This document shows positions 9,072-19,887 of a DNA stretch of 28,817 nt, piece after piece (position 1 is the first letter of the stretch; the number at the start of each line of letters is the position of its first letter). The DNA lies in the NCBI GenBank assembly GCA_001931875.2, contig MSJH02000319.1, forward strand, positions 1 to 28,817, in the 5' to 3' direction. A model generated the notes under the pieces. It worked only from the letters and a program-made list of their open reading frames with translations, searched no databases and had not been told where the DNA came from. Both the position numbers and the translations under genes were made by a program. The stretch comes from Byssochlamys sp. IMV 00236 (taxonomy: Eukaryota; Ascomycota; Eurotiomycetes; Eurotiales; Thermoascaceae).

Positions 9072-12000
9072 ATGACCTATCATAAATATGTTGTTACAGC
9101 ACAAAAACCAACAGCCACACAATTTGCAGTGAAAGGATCATTTACTTCTTCATTCGAAACCAATCTCATTTTAGGGTAAATCATCATTACACGTCCCACT
9201 CTCTTTTTTTTTTGTGTGTGTGTTGTGTTAGAGATAAAAGAGGTGCTGATTTATAGAGAATAGAAAAGGAAATCGTATTGAAATCTATACATTAAATCCA
9301 AACGGATTAAAGCCTACAATAGAATTTAGCATTTATGGAACCATTATTGCATTAGAACTATTTAAACCAAAAGTATGCCTATAAAAGAGAATAAAGAAAA
9401 CAATGATTAACATCATGTAGAATCAAACACAATCATGGCTTCTACTCACCACTGCACGACATAAATACTGTATATTATCTTACAACGCTTCACAACAGCA
9501 AATAGTAACCGAAGGTACAGGCGATATTCGATTCCCTGGTCAACTACATAACGAAACAAGCAATGTCATTACTGCCCTGGATCCTACTTGTCAATACATT
9601 GCAACCACCCTTTATGAGTCTACAGTGACCTTGATTATACCAGAAATAGCTGTACAAATACCACATAAACAGCAACAACAACAACAAAGAAAGATATCAC
9701 TAAGACTCAAAGAAGGTAAAAGACGACAGGTTGAGATTATACAGCCGCATACACAAGATTACATCAACATTAGGTATATATTATGATAGTATATATATAC
9801 TTATGACTTATATATACATATACTTCAAAGTCTTTTTGATAAACAGATCGTGTCCTTGGCCTTCTTACAGGACTCAATAGAACCAGCACTGCTTATACTT
9901 TATGATGATGCGCGAGAGCAACGATTTCTCCAATTGTTCGAGATCAAGGATCAGCAACTTGTTCCAGGAAATATTGTCCTCGATCACTTTGAATCAGACG
10001 CTAATCTGCTCATTACTCTACCTGCTGGTGTGGGTGGAGCCATTCTGGTGGCAAATCAGTTCATACGGTACCTTAAACTAGATCAACCACCCATTGCAAT
10101 TGGTATCAGACCATCCACTATCAATAGGTAAGCAGAATATTAGGGGGATAAATCATACGTGTGTCTTATTTTGTAATGAAGCTACACAGTGATGGACGAG
10201 ACAGGAACCCGTGTCTTGTTGGGCGATGCAGAAGGGCTGCTCTACTTGCTCACACTCAATTCAGTGGCAAACCGCGTTGAATCCCTTTCGTTTATCAGCC
10301 TTGGAAAGATATCAATCCCATCCTGTCTTCAATACTTGGATAATGATGTCGTCTTTGTAGGATCTACCGTGGGCGACTCACAGCTGATACATATCCAGCG
10401 AACAGCAGATCCAGAGAGTGGAGATATCCTGCAAGTGATTGAAGAATTTGCTAATCTAGGACCGATTGCTGATTTTTGCGTGGCCGATCTTGACAAACAG
10501 GGACAGGCCCAGATCATTACGTGTTCAGGAGCGGGTAAGGATAGTTCTCTGAGAGTGATTCGAAACGGCGTCGGGCTGAATGAGCTCGCGATGATACCTG
10601 TCAGTGGTGTGCAGGGCATATGGGCACTTCAATCGTCATTTGAAAAGAGTCATAATCTCTTGCTGCTCTCGTTTTTCAACCAGGGACAACTACTGCAGCT
10701 GCAATCCAACAACACGATCATTCAACTAGACTCGTACTCGGCCATCGATTTTGATTCAAAAACGATTGCTGCCGGTAATATCAAGGAAGGCAAGATGATC
10801 CAGGTGACACCTCGCAGCGTACGATTAATGGATGCGCATCCTTCGGGATCACTGCGAGATGAATGGATACCTGATGGTACTATTACGGTAGCCAGTATCA
10901 ATCTGACACAATGTGTTGTTTCTTTGGGGTATGGAATTTTGGTTGCGTTACAAGTCGTGAATGACACATTACAAGTTATCGGGTAAGCCCATTTTCGATG
11001 CAACTGCTGAGAACAATTATTCATATCCTCTTGTCCTTTTTTTTTTTTAAAAAAAAAGCGAAACCCAGTTTCCCTATGAAATCTCATGCATCGATATTCA
11101 CCCAATTCAATCTGCCACTGAATCTGCGTTTGTGGCTATAGGCACTTGGAACAATGTGAGCGTATGCTTGTTGAAACTGCCCGATCTTGAAGTGATGGCA
11201 CAAGAAAGTATTGGAGGTACGGTCATGCCACGGTCCATTCTGATCTCTCAATTTGAAAATACAAATTACCTACTTGTGGCCCTTGGTGACGGTCAATTTT
11301 ATAATTTCAAGTTGGACAGTAGAGAGGGCACCCTGTCGGACAAAAAGCGAACCTTTCTTGGTAAATGGCCGATCCACTTGACGACGTTTACCCTCAACGG
11401 CATCACTCACGTCTTTGCTGCATCGGATAAGCCAAGCGTGATTCACAGTCGGAACCAGAAACTGGTCTACTCAAACGTAAATCTAAAAGAAGTACGGTGC
11501 GGTACATCCTTCAGCTGTCATTCGTTCCCAGATGCGATCGCGTTGATCACAAAAGAAGGTCTGGTGATCGGTCGGATGGAGGAGATTCAGAAACTGCACG
11601 TTACCAAGATATCCACGATTGACACGCCTAGGCGTATTGCATATCAAGAAAGTTCTAAATCCTTTGGCATAATTACCGAAAGAATCTCAAGCGCTGAATA
11701 TGACGCATCTACCGTGACTGGAGGGTTCGAGGTCTTGGATGATCAATCGTTGACAGGTATGGGTGTATACGAGAAACATAGTAGAGAGAAATTAACCGAG
11801 AAGGGTAGTGCTCGATCGTGTCTACTTTAAGCAGTTTGAAAGACCATTGTCGCTTACAACGGTCGTTTTTGAAAACGATCCAAATGAATATTACGTGGTA
11901 GCAACTGGAAAAGACGTGGACGTGTTTGAGCATCAAAGTGTGGGTCGAATCCTTGTGCTTCAATACACATCAGATCGCTCACCATTACGCCTTGTAAGTC

Positions 12001-12952
12001 AATTGAAAACCGAAGGTATGGTAGACTGTGTGCGTGCGTTTGAGGGTAAACTGCTAGCAAGTATCAAAGGCAGACTTCACGTCTATCGGTGGGAACGCAC
12101 ATTGACCGGGGGTCAGTTGGTATCGATCAGCTCAAAACGATTGCCTTCCGTTACGGAATGCATCACGACCCATGGCGATTATATCATGACTGGCGATTTG
12201 GTATACTCGGTCGTGATGTTTCAATTTGACCGATCCACACAGCAGTTGATAGAAGTAGCTGCTCACGAAAAGGTGAAGGAGGTATTGGCGATTGAATCGA
12301 TTGATGAAAATTTGATGATTGGTGCAGAGAAGGATGGACATTTGTTTGTCCTAGAGCACTGTCAGGATGAGGCTTCGGCAGATGAACCATTGTTAGATAT
12401 GATCAGTGGATGGCATTTGGGCGACATGGTGAGTCGATTTAGATTTGGTAAGCCGTAAAAGAAAAAAGTTAGAATGGAAAAACCCTTTACTAATCACGGA
12501 CTTTTCATTAGGCTCACTTGGAATGAACAATGTGGATCCTGACAGTAGCCCAGTCGCGCCGTCACTTATTTTTGGTACATCCAGTGGAGCAATAGGAGTC
12601 GTAGCGGACCTATCTGCAGAACGATTCAAGTTATTGAACCAGATGCAATACAATATGACTAAAGCAGTGAAAAGTATAGGAGGTCTGAGCCATGCAGAGT
12701 AAGTAACAATAACAACAAAAAAGAACTATAAAGCTCATCTGTATATGATCTAGATGGAGAAATGTGAATATTATGGGTCGAAAAGAAGAAGCGATTAACT
12801 TTATCGATGGTGATCTGATTGAAAGCTTTTTGGACTTATCGTCATATCAAATGCAAAGTGTAGTAGATGGCATACATGGCGGACGTAAATTGGATGTGAC
12901 AGTAGAAGATCTTTGTAAAGTGGTTGAAGAATTGATGAGCATTCATTCATAA
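9072..12952 (+). CDS. DDB1: DDB1, damaged-DNA-binding protein 1 / CUL4 adaptor
   Basis: Adaptor of CUL4-RING ubiquitin ligases. It links CUL4 to DCAF substrate receptors in nucleotide-excision repair and replication licensing. Nine exons: 9072-9175, 9264-9372, 9421-9773, 9831-10127, 10182-10982, 11059-11756, 11809-12447, 12512-12698 and 12754-12952. All phases match, giving 1128 residues (human DDB1 has 1140). It opens with MTYHKYVVTAQKPTA, almost the metazoan N-terminus. Three beta-propellers follow, with diagnostic stretches such as YLDNDVVFVGSTVGDSQL and IITCSGAGKDSSLRVIRNG. The CPSF-A type C-terminal domain runs from about residue 788. The end carries FIDGDLIESFLDLS and the terminal helix VVEELMSIHS. 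A six-Gln run sits at about residues 155-160 in propeller A, unlike animal DDB1. The product looks intact. CYP51 follows 184 bp downstream on the same strand. Confidence 0.97.
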
Positions 12953-12968
12953 TTATTATTTTTTTGTA

Positions 12969-12974
12969 AATAAA
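12969..12974 (+). terminator. Polyadenylation signal of DDB1
   Basis: AATAAA lies 17 bp after the DDB1 stop codon, followed by an A/T-rich stretch. The 3' UTR must be very short because CYP51 begins 184 bp after the stop. Confidence 0.5.
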
Positions 12975-13136
12975 ACTTTAATTATAGAACCTACGCTAAC
13001 GTTTATGGAGGCATAAAATAAGTGTGTTACTGCCGGGCTCTATGACCGATCGAACGATTTTTTTCTTGGTATTTAAAAAGTGTCTCTTTTTTCTTCTTCT
13101 TCTTCTTTTTCTCTCTTTACACTTGTTGCATTATTC

Positions 13137-14769
13137 ATGGCTGTCATTTCAACTTTACTTTCCGAGACGTCAATCACAAGCATTCTCTCCAAGGTCTTAC
13201 TCGCCTTTCTTGCTTACTGGGTCATTGATGTTCTGTCTCAATATGTAGGTAACACAAATTGACAATGATTGCATGATGTGCTGATAAAGGACAGATCGCT
13301 CCCAAAAATCCCAAGGCTCCTCCAGCCGTTCCTTCGTGGATTCCATTTCTCGGAAACGCAGTTGATTTTGGCAAGTAATGTATTCAATCGTGCTCATTTT
13401 ACAAAGATGAAACATTAAACTCTAATTTAGAGATCCTATTCAATTCCTTCAATCCTGTCAAAAGAAGTATGGTGATGTGTTTACCTTTCGTCTCTTAAAC
13501 AAGCGCGTCACTGCATGCCTTAGCCCTGATGGTAACCAATTCGTATTTAATGCAAAACAAAACATGGCATCTGCTGCTGCTGCATATAATCATATGACCA
13601 AGTACGTATTTGGTAACGACGTTGTCTTTGATACGGCACATAGTATTTTCATGGAGCAAAAGAGGATCATCAAGAGCGGATTAAATATCGAGTCGTTTCG
13701 AAAAGATGTACCTTTGATTGTGGAAGAATGCAACAACTTCTTTGAATCATTTGAAAAAACTGGCCAAGTTGATGCTTACAAGATGTTTGGTACCTTAATC
13801 ATCTACACTGCCTCTCGTACACTTCTTGGTCCAGAGGTTCGTAACGCATTAGACAGTGGCATTGCACAGCTCTATTATGATCTCGATCAGGGATTCCGTC
13901 CTATCAATTTCATGTTTCCGAATCTACCACTTCCATCCTATCGTCGTCGTGACGAGGCTCGTGAAAAGCTAGCCAAGCTCTATTCCTCGATTATTCACAA
14001 CAGACGAAAAAATAATATTCGTGAGAACGATCTTCTTCAAACTATTATGGATGCTCACTACAAGGACGGTTCTTCTATTCCGGATCATCAGATCTGCGGC
14101 ATTTTGACTGCTGCTCTCTTTGGCGGTCAACACACATCCTCTACAACATCCGCTTGGGCCATTCTAGAACTTGCCAATCGACCTGATATCATAAAGGCAC
14201 TCCGAACGGAAATGATTGAAAAACTTGGTTCACTCGAAACCGATTTTACCTATGATAACCTTGAGCAACTGACGCTACTGGAAAATGTCGTCAGGGAAAC
14301 TCTTCGCTTACATCCACCCATTTTCAACATGATGCGCCGTGTCGTTGCAGACAAGATGGTCTTTGAAAAGTATGGCCTGGAGATTCCCAAGGGCGATTAC
14401 CTCTTGGCTGCACCAGGCGTCTCTCAGATCGACGAGACCTATTTCCATAATCCTATGAAATGGGACCCTTACCGCTGGTCCGAAAAGTCTGACCCTGTAC
14501 ATCAACTTGAGGCGGGTGATGATGCCAATATCGACTATGGTTTTGGTGCCGTCGGAATTTCGTCACGTAGCCCTTTCCTCCCCTTTGGTGCTGGACGTCA
14601 CCGTTGTATTGGCGAAAAATTTGGTTACCTTCAACTCAAGACCGTCATTGGTACCTTTGTAAAACGATTTGACTTTGAAATTGTATCAGGCCATGTTCCA
14701 AAGCCTGATTATACGTCGATGGTTGTTGTGCCAGAAGATAGCAGAATCCGTTTTACACGTAGATACTAA
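13137..14769 (+). CDS. CYP51: CYP51, lanosterol 14-alpha-demethylase (F5-like paralogue)
   Basis: Haem-thiolate P450 of the endoplasmic reticulum that removes the 14-alpha methyl group of lanosterol/eburicol in ergosterol synthesis; it is the azole drug target. Three exons: 13137-13244, 13295-13374 and 13431-14769, giving 508 residues. An N-terminal membrane helix spans about 18-34 (SKVLLAFLAYWVIDVLS), followed by a Pro-rich hinge (APKNPKAPPAVPSWIPFLGN). The I-helix motif GGQHTSS has H297 and T298. The E352-x-x-R355 pair lies in RETLRLHPP, and the haem loop FGAGRHRCIG has the Cys ligand at 455. Residue 129, in DVVFD, is Phe where most fungal CYP51s have Tyr (Tyr132 in C. albicans). Residue 291, in TAALFGG, is Ala. 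F129 and A291 are the pair reported for the intrinsically azole-tolerant CYP51 F5 of Mucorales. The short promoter between DDB1 and this gene ends in a T/C-rich leader. Confidence 0.97.
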
Positions 14770-14818
14770 TTTACTATTCAACAATAATATATCTTCATTT
14801 TTTTTGCATTTATGTTTC

Positions 14819-14860
14819 TTTATTCATACACATGATACTTTTTTTTGTACATTAATAAAA
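14819..14860. terminator. Interleaved polyadenylation signals of convergent CYP51 and Apq12-like genes
   Basis: A plus-strand AATAAAA sits at 14854-14860 and a minus-strand AATAAA at 14819-14824, in the 96 bp between the two stop codons. Each signal lies nearer to the opposing gene, so the two 3' UTRs should overlap. Confidence 0.45.
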
Positions 14861-14865
14861 GAGCG

Positions 14866-15303
14866 TTAATAATTCCTTGTTCGTGTCGTTTGTCCTCTTG
14901 AGTCTGTCGGCATATTTGTAATATAGTTGAAAGCAAGTACAAGTGCATACGCGAATAGGATAAAAAAGCTGAACCGTACAAACCCATAAAACAGTCTATA
15001 AAACCAGCGAACCGTGGCGAGCACAAAGCAGTACACAGTGTACGTACTGATGAGTAATAATAAAATGGTGACAAAGTTGTACTCAATAAGTGGTAGTTGG
15101 GTAAACAGGTGGTATAACTGTCTAAAGACTGCCGGTGAATGTGTCAAAATATATCCCAGGCTTGAGCTTGTCACAGAAACGACCTGATCAAATTCAGGTA
15201 GTGAAATATTGGCTTTACTCAACTGATCTTGACAGAAATTATATGCCTCTGACGCCAAATGAAGTGCTTCTACAGTAACATTCCAAGAGTTTAGTCCGCT
15301 CAT
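14866..15303 (-). CDS. Apq12-like nuclear envelope/ER membrane protein
   Basis: Single exon, 145 residues from the ATG at 15303. The frame is open a little further upstream but has no earlier ATG. Residues 1-70 are soluble, with a helical region and few charges. Residues 73-97 (a long Leu/Ile/Thr-rich stretch) and 108-128 form two membrane helices separated by the aromatic/basic segment VRWFYRLFYGFVRF. The tail is short and polar (TDSRGQTTRTRNY). Two closely spaced helices with an aromatic, Arg-containing loop are the pattern of the Apq12 family, which in yeast affects nuclear pore assembly and lipid homeostasis at the nuclear envelope. The resemblance is architectural and could be shared by other small membrane proteins. 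The gene is convergent with CYP51, another ER membrane and lipid-related protein. Confidence 0.55.
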   Translation of the reverse strand: MSGLNSWNVTVEALHLASEAYNFCQDQLSKANISLPEFDQVVSVTSSSLGYILTHSPAVFRQLYHLFTQLPLIEYNFVTILLLLISTYTVYCFVLATVRWFYRLFYGFVRFSFFILFAYALVLAFNYITNMPTDSRGQTTRTRNY

Positions 15304-17718
15304 GGCCGTGTTTTTTCTTGTCAAAAAGAAAGAAAAAAAAGACAACTTTTTGTGCTGTTATCATTTTTGTGTCGGAGCTTGATGTAAAATGCAATAATAG
15401 ACTTACACTTGTTGTTACTGCAGTGGTATCTATACATGTCTTTGGTTTGCTCAGTAATGACATATACAAGGAGTATATTCAGATGACTCTTTGTATGACA
15501 AGTTATTCCATTATTCTTTTATCAGTTAGTTGCTTGGATCAATGTTGATTGTGATGTACAAGACTTTAGAGACATTATGGTTTACGGTTCATAATAGAAA
15601 AGGACTTGACCAAGTCATTAAATGTATGTTTAATATAAGCTATGTGTCATACTATGCTCTTTATACGATGAATTAAGTTGATTTTACGAATCAACAGCGA
15701 GTCATGATTACTGCTCTTGTTTACTTTTATTTTACATACAGTATATCGTCATGATGATTCATTTAAAGACTTCCAAGTATATGCATTGCTCCAAATTCAA
15801 TCACCTCAAATGTGATAAACACTTGATAACAGAAGCTGAATACCAAAAAGACGAATAGAATATATTTCTTATCATTATCTTTTGACCTGTATTTAATGCA
15901 GGTGTAAGCGTGGTCAGTATATGACCTTTATTAAAGACGCTTATTAAAAGACTGACTCTGTTTTGCAAGTATGGCAGATTTAAGCAAAACACTAAATGTA
16001 TGTCATTCAATCAAAATGACAAAGATTAATTCAAAAAAGAATGATGAAGCTAGTAAAATCCATAAGAATGAGACAATCCAGATTGAAAGCTCTTTAAGAA
16101 ATCTTTCTTCAAAAACTGTTACTTTAAAAGTGCATCTTGTAGGATATACAAAGCTTAATACAATTAATTCTACACATACAAAATGACTTGAACGACTAAT
16201 GTACAAGCTCTTCATCTTTTGAGGAGCTGAAAGATCTGAATTGAATAAAGACAAGAACAATATTATTTTTAATTAAACAATTACGTATTGTTTCGGCCGC
16301 TTAAACCGCACAATCCTGTTTTACGGATATGAAATTTGTATTGCATGCTTGCCCTCTAGTAATATCCTTGTCTCTTTCGTTATGACTTGCTTTCGTGCAT
16401 ATAATGATACAAACTATATTTAGCTCAACAATTGCTGCTTTTATTCGCTTTATTCTTTAATTCTGTTTGCTTTTTCTTGTTGCCTTCCTTCCATTATCTG
16501 ATGGTATTTCATTAAAGATCCGCTACGTAGCACGGCCTTTTATCAGTTATCCGAGGTGGTTTATGCAACTCGCTTCCTCCCGTGAGAATAAAGGAGCAAG
16601 TACTCTTATTTCTTTGCTGTTCATTCTTTTCCACGCGCAACCTGCTCATTAATGCTGAATGGACAGTTTTATTAATAAGCAACAGAATGCAAAGAAATTC
16701 CAGTCACTGAACTACCTCGTTCTTATCCTATAATATTTGTTCAATATTGTATGACCATTCGTCACAGAACCAATTTGGTTTCTATTTCTTGACTTGTGAA
16801 TAAAAACGCAATGAATTGATCAATAATATTAAGAAATTGCTGCTTCCATAGTCTCTTTAGCTCAAGAATTACAAAGTTTTTTTCTTTTGCTGTTTATGTT
16901 TCACTGGTAAAGACAAAGTCAAGATATACCGCTTTGGAATACTCGTGAACCAAATTAACTTGAAAACAGTATCAACTTTATCTTGTTACACTAATGCTCT
17001 AGCGTCCTTCCATGTTTACATTTAGAGCAATTACCATAGAGGCAGTCCCTTTAGCATAATCGAGCTAATACAAGTACTGTGTACATGAACATACCTCGCT
17101 TGTAATCTCAAGAGCTAGAGATCTCAATGCCTTTTTTTTCTATTGAAGAAATTCTAAAGTTACAAAGCGTTTTAATACCGCTTGCACATCAGTAAACCTT
17201 ATTGCCGCGGAGGCACACAAAACCATGGGGATTTTCATTTTATTACCATTTATTAATTTTTAAATTCTGTGTTACAAAGGCAATAGGTTACTTTGAAGAT
17301 ACCAGGGAAACAATTTACCATTTGTCATGGCAATACTAGCTCCAATGGAAAAGCAATGATATTTGACCTTACTTAATGAACAGGAGACATTGTAGCAGCA
17401 AATAATATTACGGAATGGCTCTGCTTTTGTGATGCTGCGTAAGACAAATGTAAATGAAAATTGAAACATATTGTTGTGTACGTTGTTTTCGTGTTATTGC
17501 AACTCAATAAGCTTTGTTCTCCAGGAGAATTTTGAAGTTGTAAAATTTCCGCTTCATGATAAGTAATTAATTTGTCTTTGGATGGCAGCCAGCAATCATC
17601 CTATGTGTAGGACAAGACGATTCAAATGAATATAAAAGGCGGTCGATCTTTTGGATCAAGGCTTCATTACTCACTCACGCTCACACCCACAAATCCTAAC
17701 ACTTATTATATCACCATT
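15304..17718. other. Long AT-rich intergenic region
   Basis: About 2.4 kb with no supportable gene. Open frames up to about 85 codons lack motifs, and none of those on plus or minus can be extended through credible splice sites. The left end holds the promoter of the Apq12-like gene. The right end holds the polygalacturonase promoter with its TATA box. I found no tRNA B-box or snRNA signature. Confidence 0.45.
17631..17639 (+). promoter_or_regulatory. TATA box of the polygalacturonase gene
   Basis: TATAAAAGG lies 80-88 bp upstream of the start codon at 17719. It immediately follows an in-frame ATG at 17626. That ATG is therefore upstream of the expected transcription start, which supports initiation at 17719. 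Confidence 0.65.
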
Positions 17719-18908
17719 ATGGTCCAATTACTTTCATTATCCTCTACTGTCGCTGCTTTCTTATTGCTATCTCTTGGCATCAATGATGTTGCTGCTGCCA
17801 AAACATGTGTTGTAGCAAAGACTGGTAATGATGACACTGCCGCTATCGTCAAGGCTTTCAACGACTGTAAGGCCGGTGGCATTGTCTCTTTCCCCAAGGG
17901 CAAATCCTACAACTTGAACGGCATGATTGAACTCTCTGGTCTTAAGGATGTCACCATTGACTTCCAAGGTCAAATCGTTTTGCCTGGTTGGGACAAGAAG
18001 TACAAGGGCGGTAACGCTTACATCTCTATTAAGGGTAGCAACATTCACATGTCTGGTGGCGGTACCATTGTTGGTAACGGTCAAGGCTGGTAAGTCTTAT
18101 TTTTAACGCTATATAACGCGATATAAACCTGATATATAGGTATGATCGTCAAGATCACACTGCACCTACCGTCATTCGTTTCGGTGCTTCCAACTCTGTC
18201 TTTGGCAACTTCAAGATTGTCAACGCTCCTCGTGCTCATATGGGCATCACTGGTTCTAACAATGTTGTTCTTGAAAACATTTACCTCAACACTGCTTCCA
18301 GCAGCAAGAACCCTCCAAAGAACACTGATGCCTTGGACATCTCTTCTTCCAGCAACATTGTCTTTAGAAATTCTGAACTCAACGTAGGCGATGACTGTAC
18401 TGCTATCAACGGTGGCGTCACCAACGTCACTTTATCTCACATCAAGTGTAATGGTGGCCACGGTTTCAGTGTTGGCTCTCTTGGTAAGGGTGGAAAACAA
18501 GAATCCGTCAAACTCGTCCGTGTCTTGGACTCTGTCTGTACTAACTGTCAAAACGGTGTCAGAATCAAGACATGGCCTGGTGGAAAGGGTGTTGTTCAAG
18601 ATGTAGTCTACAAGAACGTTCAACTCAACAATGTCGAAAACCCTGTTATTGTCACCACCCACTACTGTGACAAGAACCAAATGTCCTTCTGTACCAAGAA
18701 CAACGACAGCTCCTTGTCTATCAGCAAGGTCACTTTTGATACCATCACCGGTTCTGTCGCCGGTAAGAAGCCTGCTATTAGCATTGACTGTTCCAAGAAT
18801 ACCCCCTGCAGTGGATTCACTCTTTCCAACATCAACATCAAGAGCAACGGCGCCAAGAACGTCTGTAACAACTTGTCTGGCTCTAACAAAATTTCTTACT
18901 GTTCTTAA
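17719..18908 (+). CDS. Secreted polygalacturonase, glycoside hydrolase family 28
   Basis: Extracellular pectinase that hydrolyses alpha-1,4-galacturonan in plant cell walls. Exons 17719-18089 and 18140-18908 give 379 residues. A signal peptide covers about residues 1-27 (hydrophobic AAFLLLSLG core, then DVAAA before KTC). The right-handed beta-helix carries the four GH28 signatures: NTDALD (N185, D187), GDDC (D208, D209), GGHG (H231) and RIKT (R265, K267). The TDG of many endo-enzymes is TDA here. Several Cys pairs suit an extracellular fold, e.g. [10 protein letters not shown] near the C-terminus. Close to the polygalacturonases of Rhizopus and Mucor, where exo- and endo-acting members are sequence-similar, so exo versus endo cannot be decided. 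Codon use is strongly C-ending (AAC, AAG, GTC), unlike most neighbours, as in highly expressed genes. The start was chosen for the signal peptide and because the upstream ATG overlaps the TATA box. Confidence 0.95.
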
Positions 18909-18947
18909 ACGGCTTCTATTTATTCCCCCTTTTTTTCAATTATCTTC

Positions 18948-18954
18948 AATAAAA
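18948..18954 (+). terminator. Polyadenylation signal of the polygalacturonase gene
   Basis: AATAAAA lies 40 bp after the stop codon, preceded by T-rich sequence. Confidence 0.5.
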
Positions 18955-19315
18955 CATTATTCTATAAAAAACAAAATGGCCGCGTATTAATGCATAAACA
19001 AATTGAGCAAGATTTATCATCTATAGCAATGTTCTCACCTTTTCCTTTCAAGTGCGTCCACTTTAGTCTTATTTGCTTAATATACTGAATTGCTCAAAAT
19101 AAACTATGACGGATATAAAAAATAGAATACGCTTAAAAAGTAAAAGTATTTGCAAGAGAAAAGAAGAAAAATGAAGTGTATAACTCCATTGGAACCATAC
19201 ATCCATTGATAAAGTGTATACGACAAAAGTTGCTATGGTAATCAATTTATAAATTTAGTTACTTAGCAGTTGTTAAGAGTCTTTTTTTTTTTTTTCAGTT
19301 GCATCAATTCATAGC

Positions 19316-19887
19316 TCACCCTGTTGCATTGTAGCCACAATCGCAAGGAATAGCGTTTCCGAAGTAATAAAAGAGAGTCTCCGAAGTAGCTTTATAAAAA
19401 TTTGATAAGCTAACTCCTCCTTTGATACAAATGGTTGTTATGCTCGGTCTCTTGCTGCTGTAATGGTTCAGTACGCCTATGGATTCATTTCTTTTTCTCT
19501 TCATTGATATTGTTTTGCAAGAGGTAGTCTTTGCGTTCTTTCAAGAAATTTTTCAATTCTGTTTGCAAAAAGAGAAGGAGCAGCAACTTTCAGAGTGTTT
19601 AAATACTTTGATACAAGATGTGGTGTTATCTTTGCAGTAAACTTGCTATAGTTTGTGGCATGCAAAATATTATTGGTCATCAAGAAGAAAGGAGTCTGAT
19701 GTGATATTGCGTAAAATTTTTCTTTTGAGGGTATGTATGGCTTCAAAAAGTTGATAATGAGAACACAAATTTGCAGTTCCTTCGATTCTGCATCGGCAAG
19801 CTTAATGCTAACTTCGTCTTCTTCAATATCGTGGCTATCACGCTTAAACAGTATATCTTTGATGACACCTCCTATGGCCTTCAACAT
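19316..19887 (-). pseudogene. Unknown coding fragment, two overlapping frames
   Basis: A 128-codon frame (19887-19501) and a 62-codon frame (19504-19316) overlap in ATGA, so a single frameshift would join them. The first reads like real protein, with an acidic start (DIEEDEVSIKLADAESKE) and alternating hydrophobic and basic helices (LQICVLIINFLKPYIPSKEK). The second is basic (KRKRNESIGVLNHYSSKRPS). I do not recognise the family. The first frame starts inside the antisense of the ENOSF1 fragment, just after a stop codon, so its true 5' end is probably missing. It may be a truncated, lineage-specific gene. Confidence 0.3.

Noticed and set aside
8877..9179. Opposing 70-80 codon frames just before and over DDB1 exon 1
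   Set aside because: They are shadows of the DDB1 leader and first exon; only the frame from 9072 matches the family.
9847..9849. CAG acceptor at 9845-9846 for DDB1 exon 4
   Set aside because: It would put the downstream sequence out of frame; the AG at 9829-9830 restores frame and adds SLFDKQ, which fits the family.
10329..10619. Minus-strand open frames inside DDB1
   Set aside because: Antisense shadows of the conserved DDB1 coding sequence.
15318..15548. 76-codon frame opposite the Apq12-like gene's 5' region
   Set aside because: No family match; hydrophobic composition comes from AT-rich DNA.
15971..16186. 71-codon Lys/Asn/Ser-rich plus-strand frame
   Set aside because: Low complexity, no homology I recognise, no flanking splice or promoter evidence.
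17626..17718. Upstream in-frame ATG giving a 31-residue extension of polygalacturonase
   Set aside because: It abuts the TATA box and would bury the signal peptide; initiation at 17719 fits better.
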